From NCBI RefSeq assembly GCF_003574395.1, contig NZ_KZ984536.1, forward strand, positions 43,322 to 107,321: 64,000 nucleotides of DNA, read 5' to 3'. A program made the position numbers and the translations under genes. Positions within the stretch are counted from its first letter, which is position 1, and every line of letters starts with the position of its first letter. Below are positions 50,861-59,656 of this stretch, in pieces. The stretch is from Tabrizicola thermarum. GTDB lineage: Bacteria > Pseudomonadota > Alphaproteobacteria > Rhodobacterales > Rhodobacteraceae. Below the pieces are notes generated by a model. It saw only the letters and a list, made by a program, of their open reading frames with translations, ran no database searches and was not told the DNA's origin.

Positions 50861-52782
50861 ATGTCCGACACCACGACCCATCTGGGCCTGCCCTATCTTC
50901 TGGCGGCGCAGGCGCAGAAGCATGTCACCCACAACGAGGCGCTGCGCCTGCTTGATGCCATGGTGCAGCTCTCGGTCCTCGACCGCACGCGCACTGCGCC
51001 CCCGGCCAGCCCCGCCGACGGCAACCGCCATCTGGTGGCCTCGAGTGCCACCGGCCTCTGGGCCGGGTGGGACCTGAACATCGCCTTCTGGATCGATGGC
51101 GCGTGGATCCGCCTCGTGCCACACACCGGCTGGCTGGTCTGGGTTGCGGCCGAGAGCCTGTCCTCGTCTGGACCGGCAGCGCCTGGGAGGTCGTGGGCGA
51201 GCCACGCGACGTCTCCGACGCGGTCTTCAGCTTGGTGAACGATGCGGACCCGACGAAGAAGGCCACCTTCTCGCTGGCAGGGATCAGCACGGGCACGACG
51301 CGCAGCTTCACCCTGCCAAACACCTCATCCGAACTGGCGATCCTCGCGGGAACACAGACCTTTAGTGGCAACAAGACGTTTTCGGGGACGCTCACGGCGT
51401 CCGGGACCGTGACTGTCTCCGCAGCCAGCGCCTCGATCGGCACGGCGACGACGACCGCCACCTACGGGATGGGCACCGGCGCCACGACCACGGGCGTGAC
51501 CAAGACCGTGAACCTCGGCACCGGCGGCGCGTCCGGGTCGACAACGGTCATCAACATCGGCTCGGCCACGGGTGGTTCGGGCGGCACGACCGTCATCAAC
51601 ACGCCGACCGTCACCTTCGCCAATGCCGTCACACAGGTCGGCATGCCCCAGGCGAACCTGACAGCGCAGCTCCTGGGCCTCGGAGGGGCCACGGCCGACA
51701 GCTACAACCGGGTGTCGGTCAACACGCCTGCCGTCCTTCTGAACAACGCGGGCGCGGGCATCGAGGCCACGGTGAACAAGGCGGCCCCGGCTAACGACGC
51801 AGCCTTTGCCTTCAAGACCGGCTTCTCGGCGCGGGCGCTGATCGGCCTCTTGGGCAACGACGACTTCAGCTTCAAAGTCAGCCCGGACGGCTCGGCCTTC
51901 TTCGATGCCTTGAAGATCGACCGCACCAATGGCCAGGTGGAACTGCCGCAGCCGACGATCCTGCCCGGGCTCAGCGCCTCCCCGAGCGCGCCGCCCACCG
52001 GCAAGGCGGCGATCTATGCCCGTAACCGGGCGGGCGCACCGTGGATCGACGTGATGCGCCCCTCCGGCCGGGATTTCCCGCTTCAGCCGCATTTCGGGGT
52101 CAACCGGATTGCCAACTGGTCGCCCTCGGTCACCACCACGATCACCAGCGAAGGCCTGCCGATCACCTCGGTCGGAACCGTCTCGCATCCCACGCTGGCC
52201 GCGACCAGCCTGGCCGCCAGCATGCGGCGCTGGCGTTTGACCTCGGCCGCGGTGGTGGACTCGGTGGCCGACCAGCGCTCCGCAGGCTGGGCCTGCTGGC
52301 GCGGCAATGCCGCGGGCTTGGGCGGCTGGACCTTCGTGACGCGGATTTCGCTCACAAACCTACAAGCCACCGGCATGGGCTTCTTCGGCCTCTACGGTTC
52401 CACCGCCGCGCTCGCCACCACCCTGACGCTCTCGGCCGTCATCAACTGCATCGGCATCGGCTTTCAGCGCGGCACCCACACTCGTTGGCAGCTGGTCGCC
52501 AACGACGGCACCGGGGCGCCAACCCTGACCGACATGGGCGCAAGCTTCGCCATCGCCACCGGCGGCGTGCTGACCCTGTTCATCGCAGCGCCACCGAATG
52601 GATCATCCGTCTGGGTGCGGGTGATCGACGAGGTCTCCGGCGCGGTCTTCGAGCAGGAAATCACCACGGACCTGCCAGCCAACACACAATTCCTGTCACC
52701 CCGGCTGTTCATGAACAACGGGGCAACTGCTGCGGCAGTCGCTTACGACTGCTCGGGGGTCTATCTGGAGACAGATTTCTAG
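50861..52782 (+). pseudogene. DUF2793 tail fibre, split by a frameshift near 51160
   Basis: The first frame (50861 onward: HLGLPYLLAAQAQKHVTHNE; GWLVWVAAESL) is a DUF2793 start, but runs into unrelated sequence after about 51155 and stops at 51238. The normal continuation (PVLVWTGSAWEVVGEP) is found in the next frame and stays open to 52782. One missing C in the AGAGCC(C)TGTCC context at about 51157-51162 explains the change. The fibre part is Thr/Gly/Ser-rich (TGGASGSTTVINIGSATGGS) with a beta-rich C-terminal head. Either decay or a sequencing error is possible. Confidence 0.82.
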
Positions 52783-52900
52783 GTAACGAACATAATCCAT
52801 GTGCGAAGCGAAAAGGGTGAGGCAACTGGTCCACGTATTGCAATCGCAAGGACCAGCATGTTGACTTCGATCTTAAGGGCGGCCTGACTGACCAAGCGAC

Positions 52901-52936
52901 AAAAAAACTCCCTGCGCAGGAAACTGACCCGCGCAG
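52901..52936 (-). terminator. Rho-independent terminator of the - strand ABC operon
   Basis: On the - strand, CTGCGC and GCGCAG arms are separated by 13 bases and followed by GGAG and seven T's. It lies 43 bases downstream of the calcium-binding protein gene and would end the operon. It also faces the phage fibre gene tail to tail. Confidence 0.65.
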
Positions 52937-52978
52937 AGAAAATGGCAGGAGGCAGGGCCAAGCCTGAACCGGAAGCCC

Positions 52979-53611
52979 TCAGTCTGCGGCTTCCGCACCG
53001 CCCTTATCCTTGGCGACATCGACGCTGACCGGCGCCTGGCCATCGGCCTTCAGAACGAAGGTGATCGTCTTTGCGGCCTGGCTGGTGATGTAGATCGAGT
53101 TCGGGTTGGCGCGGAAATGCCCGGCCACGGCCCCGTCGTCGAGGTGGATCCGCGCTTCACCCCCGGCGGGAACGCTGAAGCCGTCAAGCTTGCGGAACGT
53201 GCCCTCGACCTTGCCCGTGTCGGCATCCGTGATGCTGTAGTAGATCGAGAACCCCGACAACGCGGCGCTGCCCGAATTGGTCACCAGGAGTTCCAGGTGA
53301 TCGGTCGCGTCCTTCTTGGCGGCATAGTCATAGTTGTTTTCGACCAGCGCCTCCTTGATCGCAAAAGTGGCGGGCGCACCGGTCATGTCCAGCGGATTCG
53401 CCATGAAGGCGGGATCGGTGTCAGCCAGATCGTTCTGACCGTCGCCATCGGTGTCGGCCACCATCGGATCGGTGCCAAGCAGCACCTCCGAGGCATCGGG
53501 CACACCGTCGCCATCCGTATCGGTCGTGGTCTGCGAAAACCCGGGATTGGCCAGTGTCAGGCCAAGAATGGAGACGAGGGCAAGCGTCGAGATGTGTTTC
53601 TTGAGAGTCAT
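52979..53611 (-). CDS. Secreted calcium-binding protein with thrombospondin type 3-like repeats
   Basis: A 210-residue exported protein. The signal peptide (LALVSILGLTLANPGFS, cleavage after about residue 26) is followed by two DTDGDG repeats (TDTDGDGVPDASEVLLGTDP; VADTDGDGQNDLADTDP), the calcium-binding unit of TSP3-type proteins. The remainder is a beta-sandwich-like domain (HLELLVTNSGSAALSGFSIY). It is the last gene of a four-gene ABC operon, 18 bases after a permease, and may be handled or matured by that transporter. Confidence 0.8.
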   Translation of the reverse strand: MTLKKHISTLALVSILGLTLANPGFSQTTTDTDGDGVPDASEVLLGTDPMVADTDGDGQNDLADTDPAFMANPLDMTGAPATFAIKEALVENNYDYAAKKDATDHLELLVTNSGSAALSGFSIYYSITDADTGKVEGTFRKLDGFSVPAGGEARIHLDDGAVAGHFRANPNSIYITSQAAKTITFVLKADGQAPVSVDVAKDKGGAEAAD

Positions 53612-53629
53612 GGTGTATTTCCTTTGAGT

Positions 53630-54637
53630 TCAGGCTTTTGCAAGCCGGTCGGGGTTGAGGGGAAGGGCCAGCGCCAGCGCGCCGAGCCCGAGGGCAGTGA
53701 GGAAAATCCAGATCAGATTGCCCAGCATTTCGATCAGGATCGGGCCAAGCGGCATCCCGGCATAGGTCGCCTTGATACCCAGCACGGCGAAGGTGAACCG
53801 CTCGAAATGTTTGGTGACAGAGGCCTGTTCGATGCCGTCGCGCACTGTCTCGAAGGTGGCAAAACCCTTCATGATCTCAATCTGATCAGGTTTGGCGATG
53901 TTCAATTGCTTGAACACACCCCCGGCCACCTGATTGTCGGGGTCCAGCGTGTCACCGATCTGCGGCGCGATCAGCACCAGGGTCAGCCAGATCGCAAAGG
54001 CCACCAGCAGCGCGTGGCTGGGCTGCTTCATATGCAGCGACAGGATGAAACTGACCAGGAAGAAGCAGGCGGTATAGGCCACGGCCACAGCCCAGACCAC
54101 AGCGATGCGCAGCACGTCATCCGCGCCCAGACCGATGCCGGACATCAGGTGCAAGAGCAACGTCAACCCGCCCAGAACCAGCGCAAGACCGCCCGCCAGC
54201 AGGCCGATCCCGGCCAAGGCCTTGCCTGCCACAAATTGCCACCGGCGCATCGGGCGGGTCAGCATCAGCGCCAGGGTTTGCCGACCGCGTTCGCTGGCGG
54301 CCGAGCGATAGCCGATCAGGATGGCGATGGCGGCCCCGATGATCTCGATCTGTTCGATGGCGCCGCGCAGCAGACGCAACGGGTAGAATTCGGGCGCCTT
54401 GATTGCATCGGCCGATTTGCCAAGCGCCAGAAGGGACGCCTTGGCCGCCTCGTAGGTGGCGACGTCGTTGCGCAGGGCGATGGCACCTGTGACCAAGGCT
54501 ACCAATGCAGCGAGGCCCAGAAAACCGGTAACAATCAGGATGAATCGGTCGCGCAGCGCATCGCGGATATCCTTGGCGGCGATGGTGCGGACGGGGGTCG
54601 GGTTCAGACGGACGGGGTTCAGGGCGGCGTCAGACAT
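53630..54637 (-). CDS. ABC-2 type permease subunit (NosY/copper-maturation-like)
   Basis: A 335-residue membrane protein with six or more membrane segments. The first (FILIVTGFLGLAALVALVTG) is followed by a ~60-residue periplasmic loop and then a block of five helices (GRQTLALMLTRPMRRWQFVA region, LLAGGLALVLGGLTLLLHLM, and others). ABC-2 permeases with this arrangement export lipids, peptides or support secreted-enzyme maturation. It overlaps the neighbouring permease by 8 bases, indicating one complex. Confidence 0.78.
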   Translation of the reverse strand: MSDAALNPVRLNPTPVRTIAAKDIRDALRDRFILIVTGFLGLAALVALVTGAIALRNDVATYEAAKASLLALGKSADAIKAPEFYPLRLLRGAIEQIEIIGAAIAILIGYRSAASERGRQTLALMLTRPMRRWQFVAGKALAGIGLLAGGLALVLGGLTLLLHLMSGIGLGADDVLRIAVVWAVAVAYTACFFLVSFILSLHMKQPSHALLVAFAIWLTLVLIAPQIGDTLDPDNQVAGGVFKQLNIAKPDQIEIMKGFATFETVRDGIEQASVTKHFERFTFAVLGIKATYAGMPLGPILIEMLGNLIWIFLTALGLGALALALPLNPDRLAKA

Positions 54638-55577
54638 TGTAATCTCCTTGCGTCATGGAAAGCCGGGTCAGCGCGCGCCAGGCGACAGCGGCCGCGACAC
54701 AGCTGGCGAGGATCAGGGTCAGGACAGGAGGGTTGAAGGAGGGCGAGGCGATGCCCTGCGGCAGGTAGTCCAGCAGTCCCGCCGAGGCGAACTTGTAGGC
54801 ATCGGCCAGCGAGACGGGGCCAAGAACAATCGCCGCCCAGTGAAAGAAGCTGGTGTCGGGTGGGGTGGCCAGCGCCGAGATCGGGTTGATCGCAGCCGTG
54901 GGGTTCAGGTTGGCGGTCAGCTGCGGCAGGATGAAGGTCAGGGTCAGCCAAAGGGTAACCGGCAGCAAGAGCCCGACAGTTTCCGACTTTGCCCAAGCCC
55001 CAGACGCGAGGCCGATCAGCCCGAAGATGCCCATGTAAAGCGTGGTGATGGCCATAAACCCGGCCAATTGGGCCCACTGCGTGCCCGTCAATGTGATGGC
55101 AGGCAGCATCAAAAACGTTGCAACGGCTACAACTCCGGCCACCGCGCCCAAGGCCAGGATCAACCCGGTCAGGGCTGCGATCTTGCCGCCCGCATAGGCA
55201 TTGCGTCCGAGCGGACGGATGCCGATCAGCGGCAGCACCCCCGCCTTGCGATCAAGGCCAATCAGTCGATTGCCTATCACGATGGCGGAAAGCGCCCCGA
55301 TCAGTGCTACGTAGACCGACATGTTGCGCATCAACGACAGGGGCGAGATGTCCAGAACCGGATTTGTCGGCACCGGCTGGCCTGCCTTTTGCAGAAACGC
55401 TGCCGCGTCCAGATAGATGCGGTTCACGGTCGAGGTCGCGGACCAGCCAAGCCAGGCCGAGATCAACACAAGGACAACAAACATCAGCGACAGAAGCGCC
55501 ACGGTGCGTTCGCGCAGCACGAAGCGTGCGGATTGGCGGGCGATCAGCCAGCCGGGTGAGGGTGCAGCTTCCATCAC
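54630..55577 (-). CDS. ABC-2 type permease subunit
   Basis: A 315-residue partner permease. It starts with a basic cytosolic segment (GWLIARQSARFVLRERTVAL), a membrane helix (LMFVVLVLISAWLGWSA), a ~75-residue external loop and five further helices (YVALIGALSAIVIGNRLIGL; ALGAVAGVVAVATFLMLPAI). It overlaps the ATPase gene by 4 bases (ATGA) and the next permease by 8. The unequal permeases would form a heterodimer with one ATPase type. Confidence 0.78.
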   Translation of the reverse strand: MMEAAPSPGWLIARQSARFVLRERTVALLSLMFVVLVLISAWLGWSATSTVNRIYLDAAAFLQKAGQPVPTNPVLDISPLSLMRNMSVYVALIGALSAIVIGNRLIGLDRKAGVLPLIGIRPLGRNAYAGGKIAALTGLILALGAVAGVVAVATFLMLPAITLTGTQWAQLAGFMAITTLYMGIFGLIGLASGAWAKSETVGLLLPVTLWLTLTFILPQLTANLNPTAAINPISALATPPDTSFFHWAAIVLGPVSLADAYKFASAGLLDYLPQGIASPSFNPPVLTLILASCVAAAVAWRALTRLSMTQGDYNV

Positions 55578-56323
55578 GCCACCTCGGCCAGACGGCCAAC
55601 CGGGGTCAGCGACAGGTAAAGTTCCTCCAAGGCCGCGTCGTCGCCATACCGGGCGGTGACGGCTTCAATCCGGTCGTGGTAGACCAGCTTGCCGTGGCTG
55701 AGCACCGCGATGCTGGTGCAGGTCTTGGCAATCTCGGAAATCAGATGGGTGTTCATGAAGATGGTCATCCCGAATTCGTTATTCAGGCGCATCACCAAGT
55801 CGCGCAGCATCTTGATGCCCATCGGGTCGAGTCCTGAAGTGGGCTCATCCAGAAACAGGACTGCGGGCTGGTGCAGGATGGCCTGCGCAAGGCCCACCCG
55901 CTGCCGCATCCCCTTGGAAAAGCCGCCCACGCGCTTGTCGGCCAGGTAGGCGCAGTCCAAGAGGTCAAGCACCTCTGCCACGCGCCACTTCGGGTCCGCC
56001 ACACCCGACAAGCGGGCAAAGAACATCAGGTTCTCCGCCGCCGTCAGAGTGTCGTAAAGCCGCACGTTTTCGGGGACATAGCCGATGCGGCGTCGCACCT
56101 CCAACGGGTCGTCGCAGATGTCATGCCCTGCCACGGTCGCCGTCCCGGAGGCAGGACGCGCCAAGGTGGTCAGCATCTGGATTGTGGTCGTTTTGCCCGC
56201 ACCGTTGTGACCGAGAAAGCCGAAGATCTCGCCTTTGGCGATGTCCAGCGACAGGGCATCAACGGCGGTCACCCCTTCGAAAGATTGCGTTAGCCGGTTC
56301 AACCGGATCATGGGTTCAGGCAT
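55574..56323 (-). CDS. ABC transporter ATP-binding protein
   Basis: A 249-residue ATPase of the drug/lipid/Nos type. Walker A is GHNGAGKTTT (about 38-47), the Q-loop lies near RRIGYVPENVRLYD, the signature is GGFSKGMRQRVGLAQA, Walker B is VLFLDEPTSGLDPMG and the switch His is in TIFMNTHLI. The start at 56323 is chosen because AAGGAA lies just upstream; a longer frame has no support. It is the first gene of the operon, with a TTACA-N4-TGTAA site about 90 bases upstream. Confidence 0.88.
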   Translation of the reverse strand: MPEPMIRLNRLTQSFEGVTAVDALSLDIAKGEIFGFLGHNGAGKTTTIQMLTTLARPASGTATVAGHDICDDPLEVRRRIGYVPENVRLYDTLTAAENLMFFARLSGVADPKWRVAEVLDLLDCAYLADKRVGGFSKGMRQRVGLAQAILHQPAVLFLDEPTSGLDPMGIKMLRDLVMRLNNEFGMTIFMNTHLISEIAKTCTSIAVLSHGKLVYHDRIEAVTARYGDDAALEELYLSLTPVGRLAEVA

Positions 56324-56411
56324 TGGGGGTTCCTTTTCTGGGGGGCCGTGTGGGCGGGTTCTCGATGGACCCTGTTTGTCTGACCCAAACCGCAGCGTCC
56401 TTTCGCCCAAC

Positions 56412-56425
56412 TTACAGTTTTGTAA
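56412..56425. promoter_or_regulatory. TTACA-N4-TGTAA site upstream of the ABC operon
   Basis: Perfect 5-base inverted repeat. On the - strand it reads TTACA-AAAC-TGTAA and is followed by GTTGGGCGAAAG. The same combination (palindrome plus GGCGAAAG-like bases) occurs at 63753 and, with small changes, at 58295. It lies 89 bases before the ATPase start. Confidence 0.68.
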
Positions 56426-56509
56426 TGTGGGCTTTTTCCGGCGATGTCTTTTGGGCAAAAGAAAAGGCGGCGCCTTGCGGCACCGCCTATCCTGGCATTG
56501 GGTCAGAGA

Positions 56510-56911
56510 TCAGTTGTTGGCGTTTTCGCCATCCTGCTCGCCGTCACCGTCTTCGCCGTCCTGTTCGTCACCCTGCTGGTCGTTCTCGGCCAGCGTGATG
56601 TTCATCACCTTGCCATCGGCGGGATTGATGGCGACGGTTTTCTCGCTGCCGTCGGCAAGCACCACGTCGGCCATGATCAGGTCAGGCGCACCGTTTTCCC
56701 CGCTCTGGTATTCGATGCTGGACACCTTGCCGCCTGCCGCCGCTTCCGCGGCGGTAATCGCTTGGGAAAGGCTCGTGGGCGAGGCCAGAAAGGCCTGCGC
56801 TTCGGCCATCGGGTCTTCGGTGCCTGTGGTTTCGGCAAAGGCCGAGGTGCCAGAGATCAGGGAAAGCGCCAGAAGCGCGCCGGTGATCGTCAAGGAACTT
56901 TTCGTTTTCAT
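56510..56911 (-). CDS. Secreted PepSY domain protein
   Basis: A 133-residue exported protein. The signal peptide (LTITGALLALSLISGTSAFA) is followed by a PepSY-type domain (SLSQAITAAEAAAGGKVSSI; PDLIMADVVLADGSEKTVAI) and a very acidic Asp/Gln/Glu/Gly tail. GGAGAG lies upstream of the ATG at 56911. PepSY proteins often accompany two-component systems and cytochrome b561 proteins, as here, and may sense or buffer metals or peptidases in the periplasm. It stands alone between the ABC operon and the MFS gene. Confidence 0.82.
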   Translation of the reverse strand: MKTKSSLTITGALLALSLISGTSAFAETTGTEDPMAEAQAFLASPTSLSQAITAAEAAAGGKVSSIEYQSGENGAPDLIMADVVLADGSEKTVAINPADGKVMNITLAENDQQGDEQDGEDGDGEQDGENANN

Positions 56912-57005
56912 GGGTCTCTCCAGTAAATCACGACCACGGGTTGCGGCCTGATGAAAGACACATGGGGTTGCCATCTTAGACTCACTTGTCAGCAGCCTTA
57001 CAAGC

Positions 57006-58202
57006 TCAGGCCCCGCGCGCGGTGGGCAGATTTCCGCCACGCTTGAAAAGCAGGACCAAGGCCGCAGCACTGAACACCGCCCCCGTCAAGAACGTTGCCG
57101 GGGCGCCAAGACTGTCCCACAAGAGCCCCGCCACAAGGCTTGCGATCAAGAGCGCCACCCCGCTGACCAGATTGAAAAACCCGTAAGCCGTGCCGCGCAA
57201 GTCTGCCGGGGCAGTGTCGGCCACCATGACGGCCAAAAGGCCCTGCGTCATGCCCATGTGAACGCCCCAGACCGCCACTCCGGCAAGAACCACGGCCCAA
57301 TGGGCGGAGCTGGCCAGAATGAGGTCAGCCACGATCAGCAAGGCCAGCCCCCCGATCAACAGGGATTTGTGGCTGACCCGGTCCGAAAGGCGGCCCAGCG
57401 GGTAGGCCGACAGGGCATAGACCAGGTTCATCGCTACCATGACCAATGGCACAGTGGCCAAAGGAATTCCGCTTTGCTGGGCGCGCAGGACCAGAAACGC
57501 TTCGCTGAAGCGGGCTAGCGTAAAGACGGCGCCGATGCCGACAACCTGCCAGTAGGCGGGCGGCAGGCGGGCAAGACTGGCACGCCGTATCGGGTTTTGC
57601 CGGAGGGCTCCGGGTTTCGGCGGCGGCTCCTTCACGCCGAAAGCGAGCAGCGCCACGGCCAAGGCACCGGGGATGACCGCCACCCAGAACACCGCCTGAA
57701 AGTCGTTGGACCACAGTAGCATCAGCCCCACTGCGACCAGCGGCCCGGCAAAGGCGCCAACTGTGTCCAGCGACTGGCGCAGCCCAAACGCAGCACCTCG
57801 CAACTCGGGCGGGGCGATATCGGCGACGAGCGCATCGCGGGGCGCGCCGCGAATGCCCTTGCCCACGCGGTCCAAGAGCCGTGCGGTCAACACCACACCC
57901 ACACTTGGAGCAAGGGCGAAGAGCGGCTTTGTGACCGCCCCAAGACCGTAGCCGATCAGCGCCAAGCCTTTGCGCCGCCCGAACCAATCACTCAGCACGC
58001 CCGAAAACACCTTGACGATCAGCGCGGTTGCTTCGGCCAGCCCCTCGATCAGCCCGACAACCAGCGCACTGGCCCCCAATGAGGTGACCATGAAAAGCGG
58101 CAGCAGGCTGTGGATCATCTCGGACGAGACATCCATCAAGAGACTGACGAAGCCCAGAATCCAAATACCGGTCGGAATCTGGCTGTGGTTGGATGCGAAC
58201 AT
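57006..58202 (-). CDS. MFS transporter
   Basis: A 398-residue, 12-helix transporter. Motif A is GVLSDWFGRRKGLALIG (about 68-84); ARLLDRVGKGIRGAPRDALV and FGLRQSLDTVGAFAGPLVAV are subfamily blocks shared with the transporter at 14396. The start MFASNHSQIPTG at 58202 is chosen; the longer frame upstream is unlike a membrane protein. It is divergent from the cytochrome b561 gene and shares the gap that contains the TTACA-N4-TGTGA site. The substrate is unknown. Confidence 0.84.
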   Translation of the reverse strand: MFASNHSQIPTGIWILGFVSLLMDVSSEMIHSLLPLFMVTSLGASALVVGLIEGLAEATALIVKVFSGVLSDWFGRRKGLALIGYGLGAVTKPLFALAPSVGVVLTARLLDRVGKGIRGAPRDALVADIAPPELRGAAFGLRQSLDTVGAFAGPLVAVGLMLLWSNDFQAVFWVAVIPGALAVALLAFGVKEPPPKPGALRQNPIRRASLARLPPAYWQVVGIGAVFTLARFSEAFLVLRAQQSGIPLATVPLVMVAMNLVYALSAYPLGRLSDRVSHKSLLIGGLALLIVADLILASSAHWAVVLAGVAVWGVHMGMTQGLLAVMVADTAPADLRGTAYGFFNLVSGVALLIASLVAGLLWDSLGAPATFLTGAVFSAAALVLLFKRGGNLPTARGA

Positions 58203-58294
58203 TGTGCTGGCTCCGGGCGATGAACGGACTGGGTTGCAGCCGAGCTGTGCGTCGGCATCCAGCGACGGCGCAACCTCGACGCCCTTCGGCAACC

Positions 58295-58308
58295 TTACAA
58301 ATTTGTGA
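58295..58308. promoter_or_regulatory. TTACA-N4-TGTGA site between MFS and cytochrome b561 genes
   Basis: TTACA-AATT-TGTGA, one mismatch from the perfect repeat, followed by CCTGGCGGAAAGG on the + strand. It is 88 bases before the cytochrome b561 start and 92 bases from the divergent MFS start. The distance to the + strand start equals that seen at the other two sites. Confidence 0.62.
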
Positions 58309-58396
58309 CCTGGCGGAAAGGCTGGCGTGGATTTGGAGATTTAGTTGGGCGCATCGGTCCCGTCTTTCTGGCCGCCCCAATTGGAACAACCTCGAC

Positions 58397-59008
58397 ATGC
58401 ACAGCACCACTCCTGTCACAAACCTTCAAACCCGGCACAGTCGCCCAACCCGCCTTTTGCATGCAGGTCTGGCCCTCGCCATTGTGACCCAGCTCTTGAC
58501 CAGCCTGCAGATGCACGGACCGGATGATGTGCAGGCTGGCGATATCCTGTTTCAGGTTCATCGCTATTCGGGCCTTGCGGCCACGGTTCTGGCATTCGGG
58601 CTTTGGGTGACGATTCTGGTGCGCTCGCGCGGGACTGACCTTGGCGCATTGATCCCGTGGTTTTCCGTCCGGCGCTTGGTGGCACTGCGGCGCGATATCA
58701 AGGTGCATGCCGAGGCAGCGTTGAAGTTGCGGCTTCCCGAGCATGACCCCCAGGCGGCGTTGCCGTCAGCCATTCATGGCCTTGGTCTGCTGTTGATCTC
58801 GGCTATGGCCGCCTCTGGCGCGATCTATTTCGTGCAGGTCGCTCTTGGTCTGCATTCGGCAGAACCGGATGGGATGATCGCGATCACCGTTCACTTGGCG
58901 CTGGCCAATTTGGTCTGGGCCTACCTGATCGCCCACGCTGGCCTCGCCCTGCTGCACCATCTGTTGCAGTCGATGCGCCTGTCGACGATGTGGTCCTTGG
59001 GGCGGTAG
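58397..59008 (+). CDS. Cytochrome b561-type membrane protein
   Basis: A 203-residue four-helix membrane protein. Histidines suited to bind two b hemes lie in TRLLHAGLALAIV, FQVHRYSGLAATV, SAIHGLGLLLISA and YLIAHAGLALLHHL. Such cytochromes carry electrons across the inner membrane to periplasmic partners. It starts at 58397 (MHSTTPVTNL), where the family begins. It is 9 bases before the PAP2 gene, so they form a small operon. Confidence 0.8.
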   Translation: MHSTTPVTNLQTRHSRPTRLLHAGLALAIVTQLLTSLQMHGPDDVQAGDILFQVHRYSGLAATVLAFGLWVTILVRSRGTDLGALIPWFSVRRLVALRRDIKVHAEAALKLRLPEHDPQAALPSAIHGLGLLLISAMAASGAIYFVQVALGLHSAEPDGMIAITVHLALANLVWAYLIAHAGLALLHHLLQSMRLSTMWSLGR

Positions 59009-59017
59009 GGCCCCGAT

Positions 59018-59638
59018 ATGACCTTGTCCGCAGTCGAGCTTTGGAATCAGAACGCCTTTCTTGTGATCAACGCCGGTGCGCAAGCACCGGCTCTTGTCAT
59101 CGCGATTGCCAGAATGCTGGCAAGTTGGGCGATCTATCTCGCCATGATCCTGTTGATCATTGCATGGGTTCGGCGCGGCAAGGCCGTCCGATTTGCTCTG
59201 CTGGATGCAACAGGCGCCGCTTTGATCGGCTTGGCCGCCGCTCAGGGGATCACGGCAACCTGGTATCACCCAAGACCCTTCGAGATCGGGCTGGGTCGCC
59301 AGTTGCTGGACCATGCCGCAGAAGCGTCTTTTCCAAGTGACCACGCCACTTTGATGTTTTCTTTGGCAATACCCCTGCTTTTGAATGCGGCCAGCCGGGG
59401 CTGGGGAGGGATCCTTCTGGTTTTGGGCTTTGCCGTGGCCTGGTCCCGCATTTACCTCGGGGTTCATTTCCCCCTCGACATGGTCGGCGCTTTGGGAGTG
59501 GCGGCCTTAGCCTCCCTCTTGATCACGATGGCCGGTTCGCACCTGCGCCGCCTGTTCTATCCACGGCTGGTCTCGATTTACGAGACAGGTCTTCGCGGGC
59601 TCAAGCTTCCTGGCCCCATCTTTCCCCGCAACTTGTAG
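59018..59638 (+). CDS. PAP2-family phosphatase (undecaprenyl-diphosphatase-like)
   Basis: A 206-residue membrane phosphatase. The three catalytic motifs are present: YHPRPF (form of KxxxxxxRP), PSDHATLM (PSGH type) and SRIYLGVHFPLDM (SRxxxxxHxxxD). Membrane segments flank them. PAP2 enzymes recycle undecaprenyl pyrophosphate or act on lipid phosphates in envelope remodelling. It follows cytochrome b561 and is convergent with the DedA-PAP2 fusion at 59657, 18 bases away. Confidence 0.87.
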   Translation: MTLSAVELWNQNAFLVINAGAQAPALVIAIARMLASWAIYLAMILLIIAWVRRGKAVRFALLDATGAALIGLAAAQGITATWYHPRPFEIGLGRQLLDHAAEASFPSDHATLMFSLAIPLLLNAASRGWGGILLVLGFAVAWSRIYLGVHFPLDMVGALGVAALASLLITMAGSHLRRLFYPRLVSIYETGLRGLKLPGPIFPRNL

Positions 59639-59656
59639 GAACGAAATTTTGGCCGA

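Noticed and set aside
43389-52782. Second module as a true RcGTA gene transfer agent cluster
   Set aside because: Only the gp12-gp15-like part matches. A holin, lysozyme and fibre genes are interleaved, the head genes are absent, and two genes are broken; a phage remnant is simpler.
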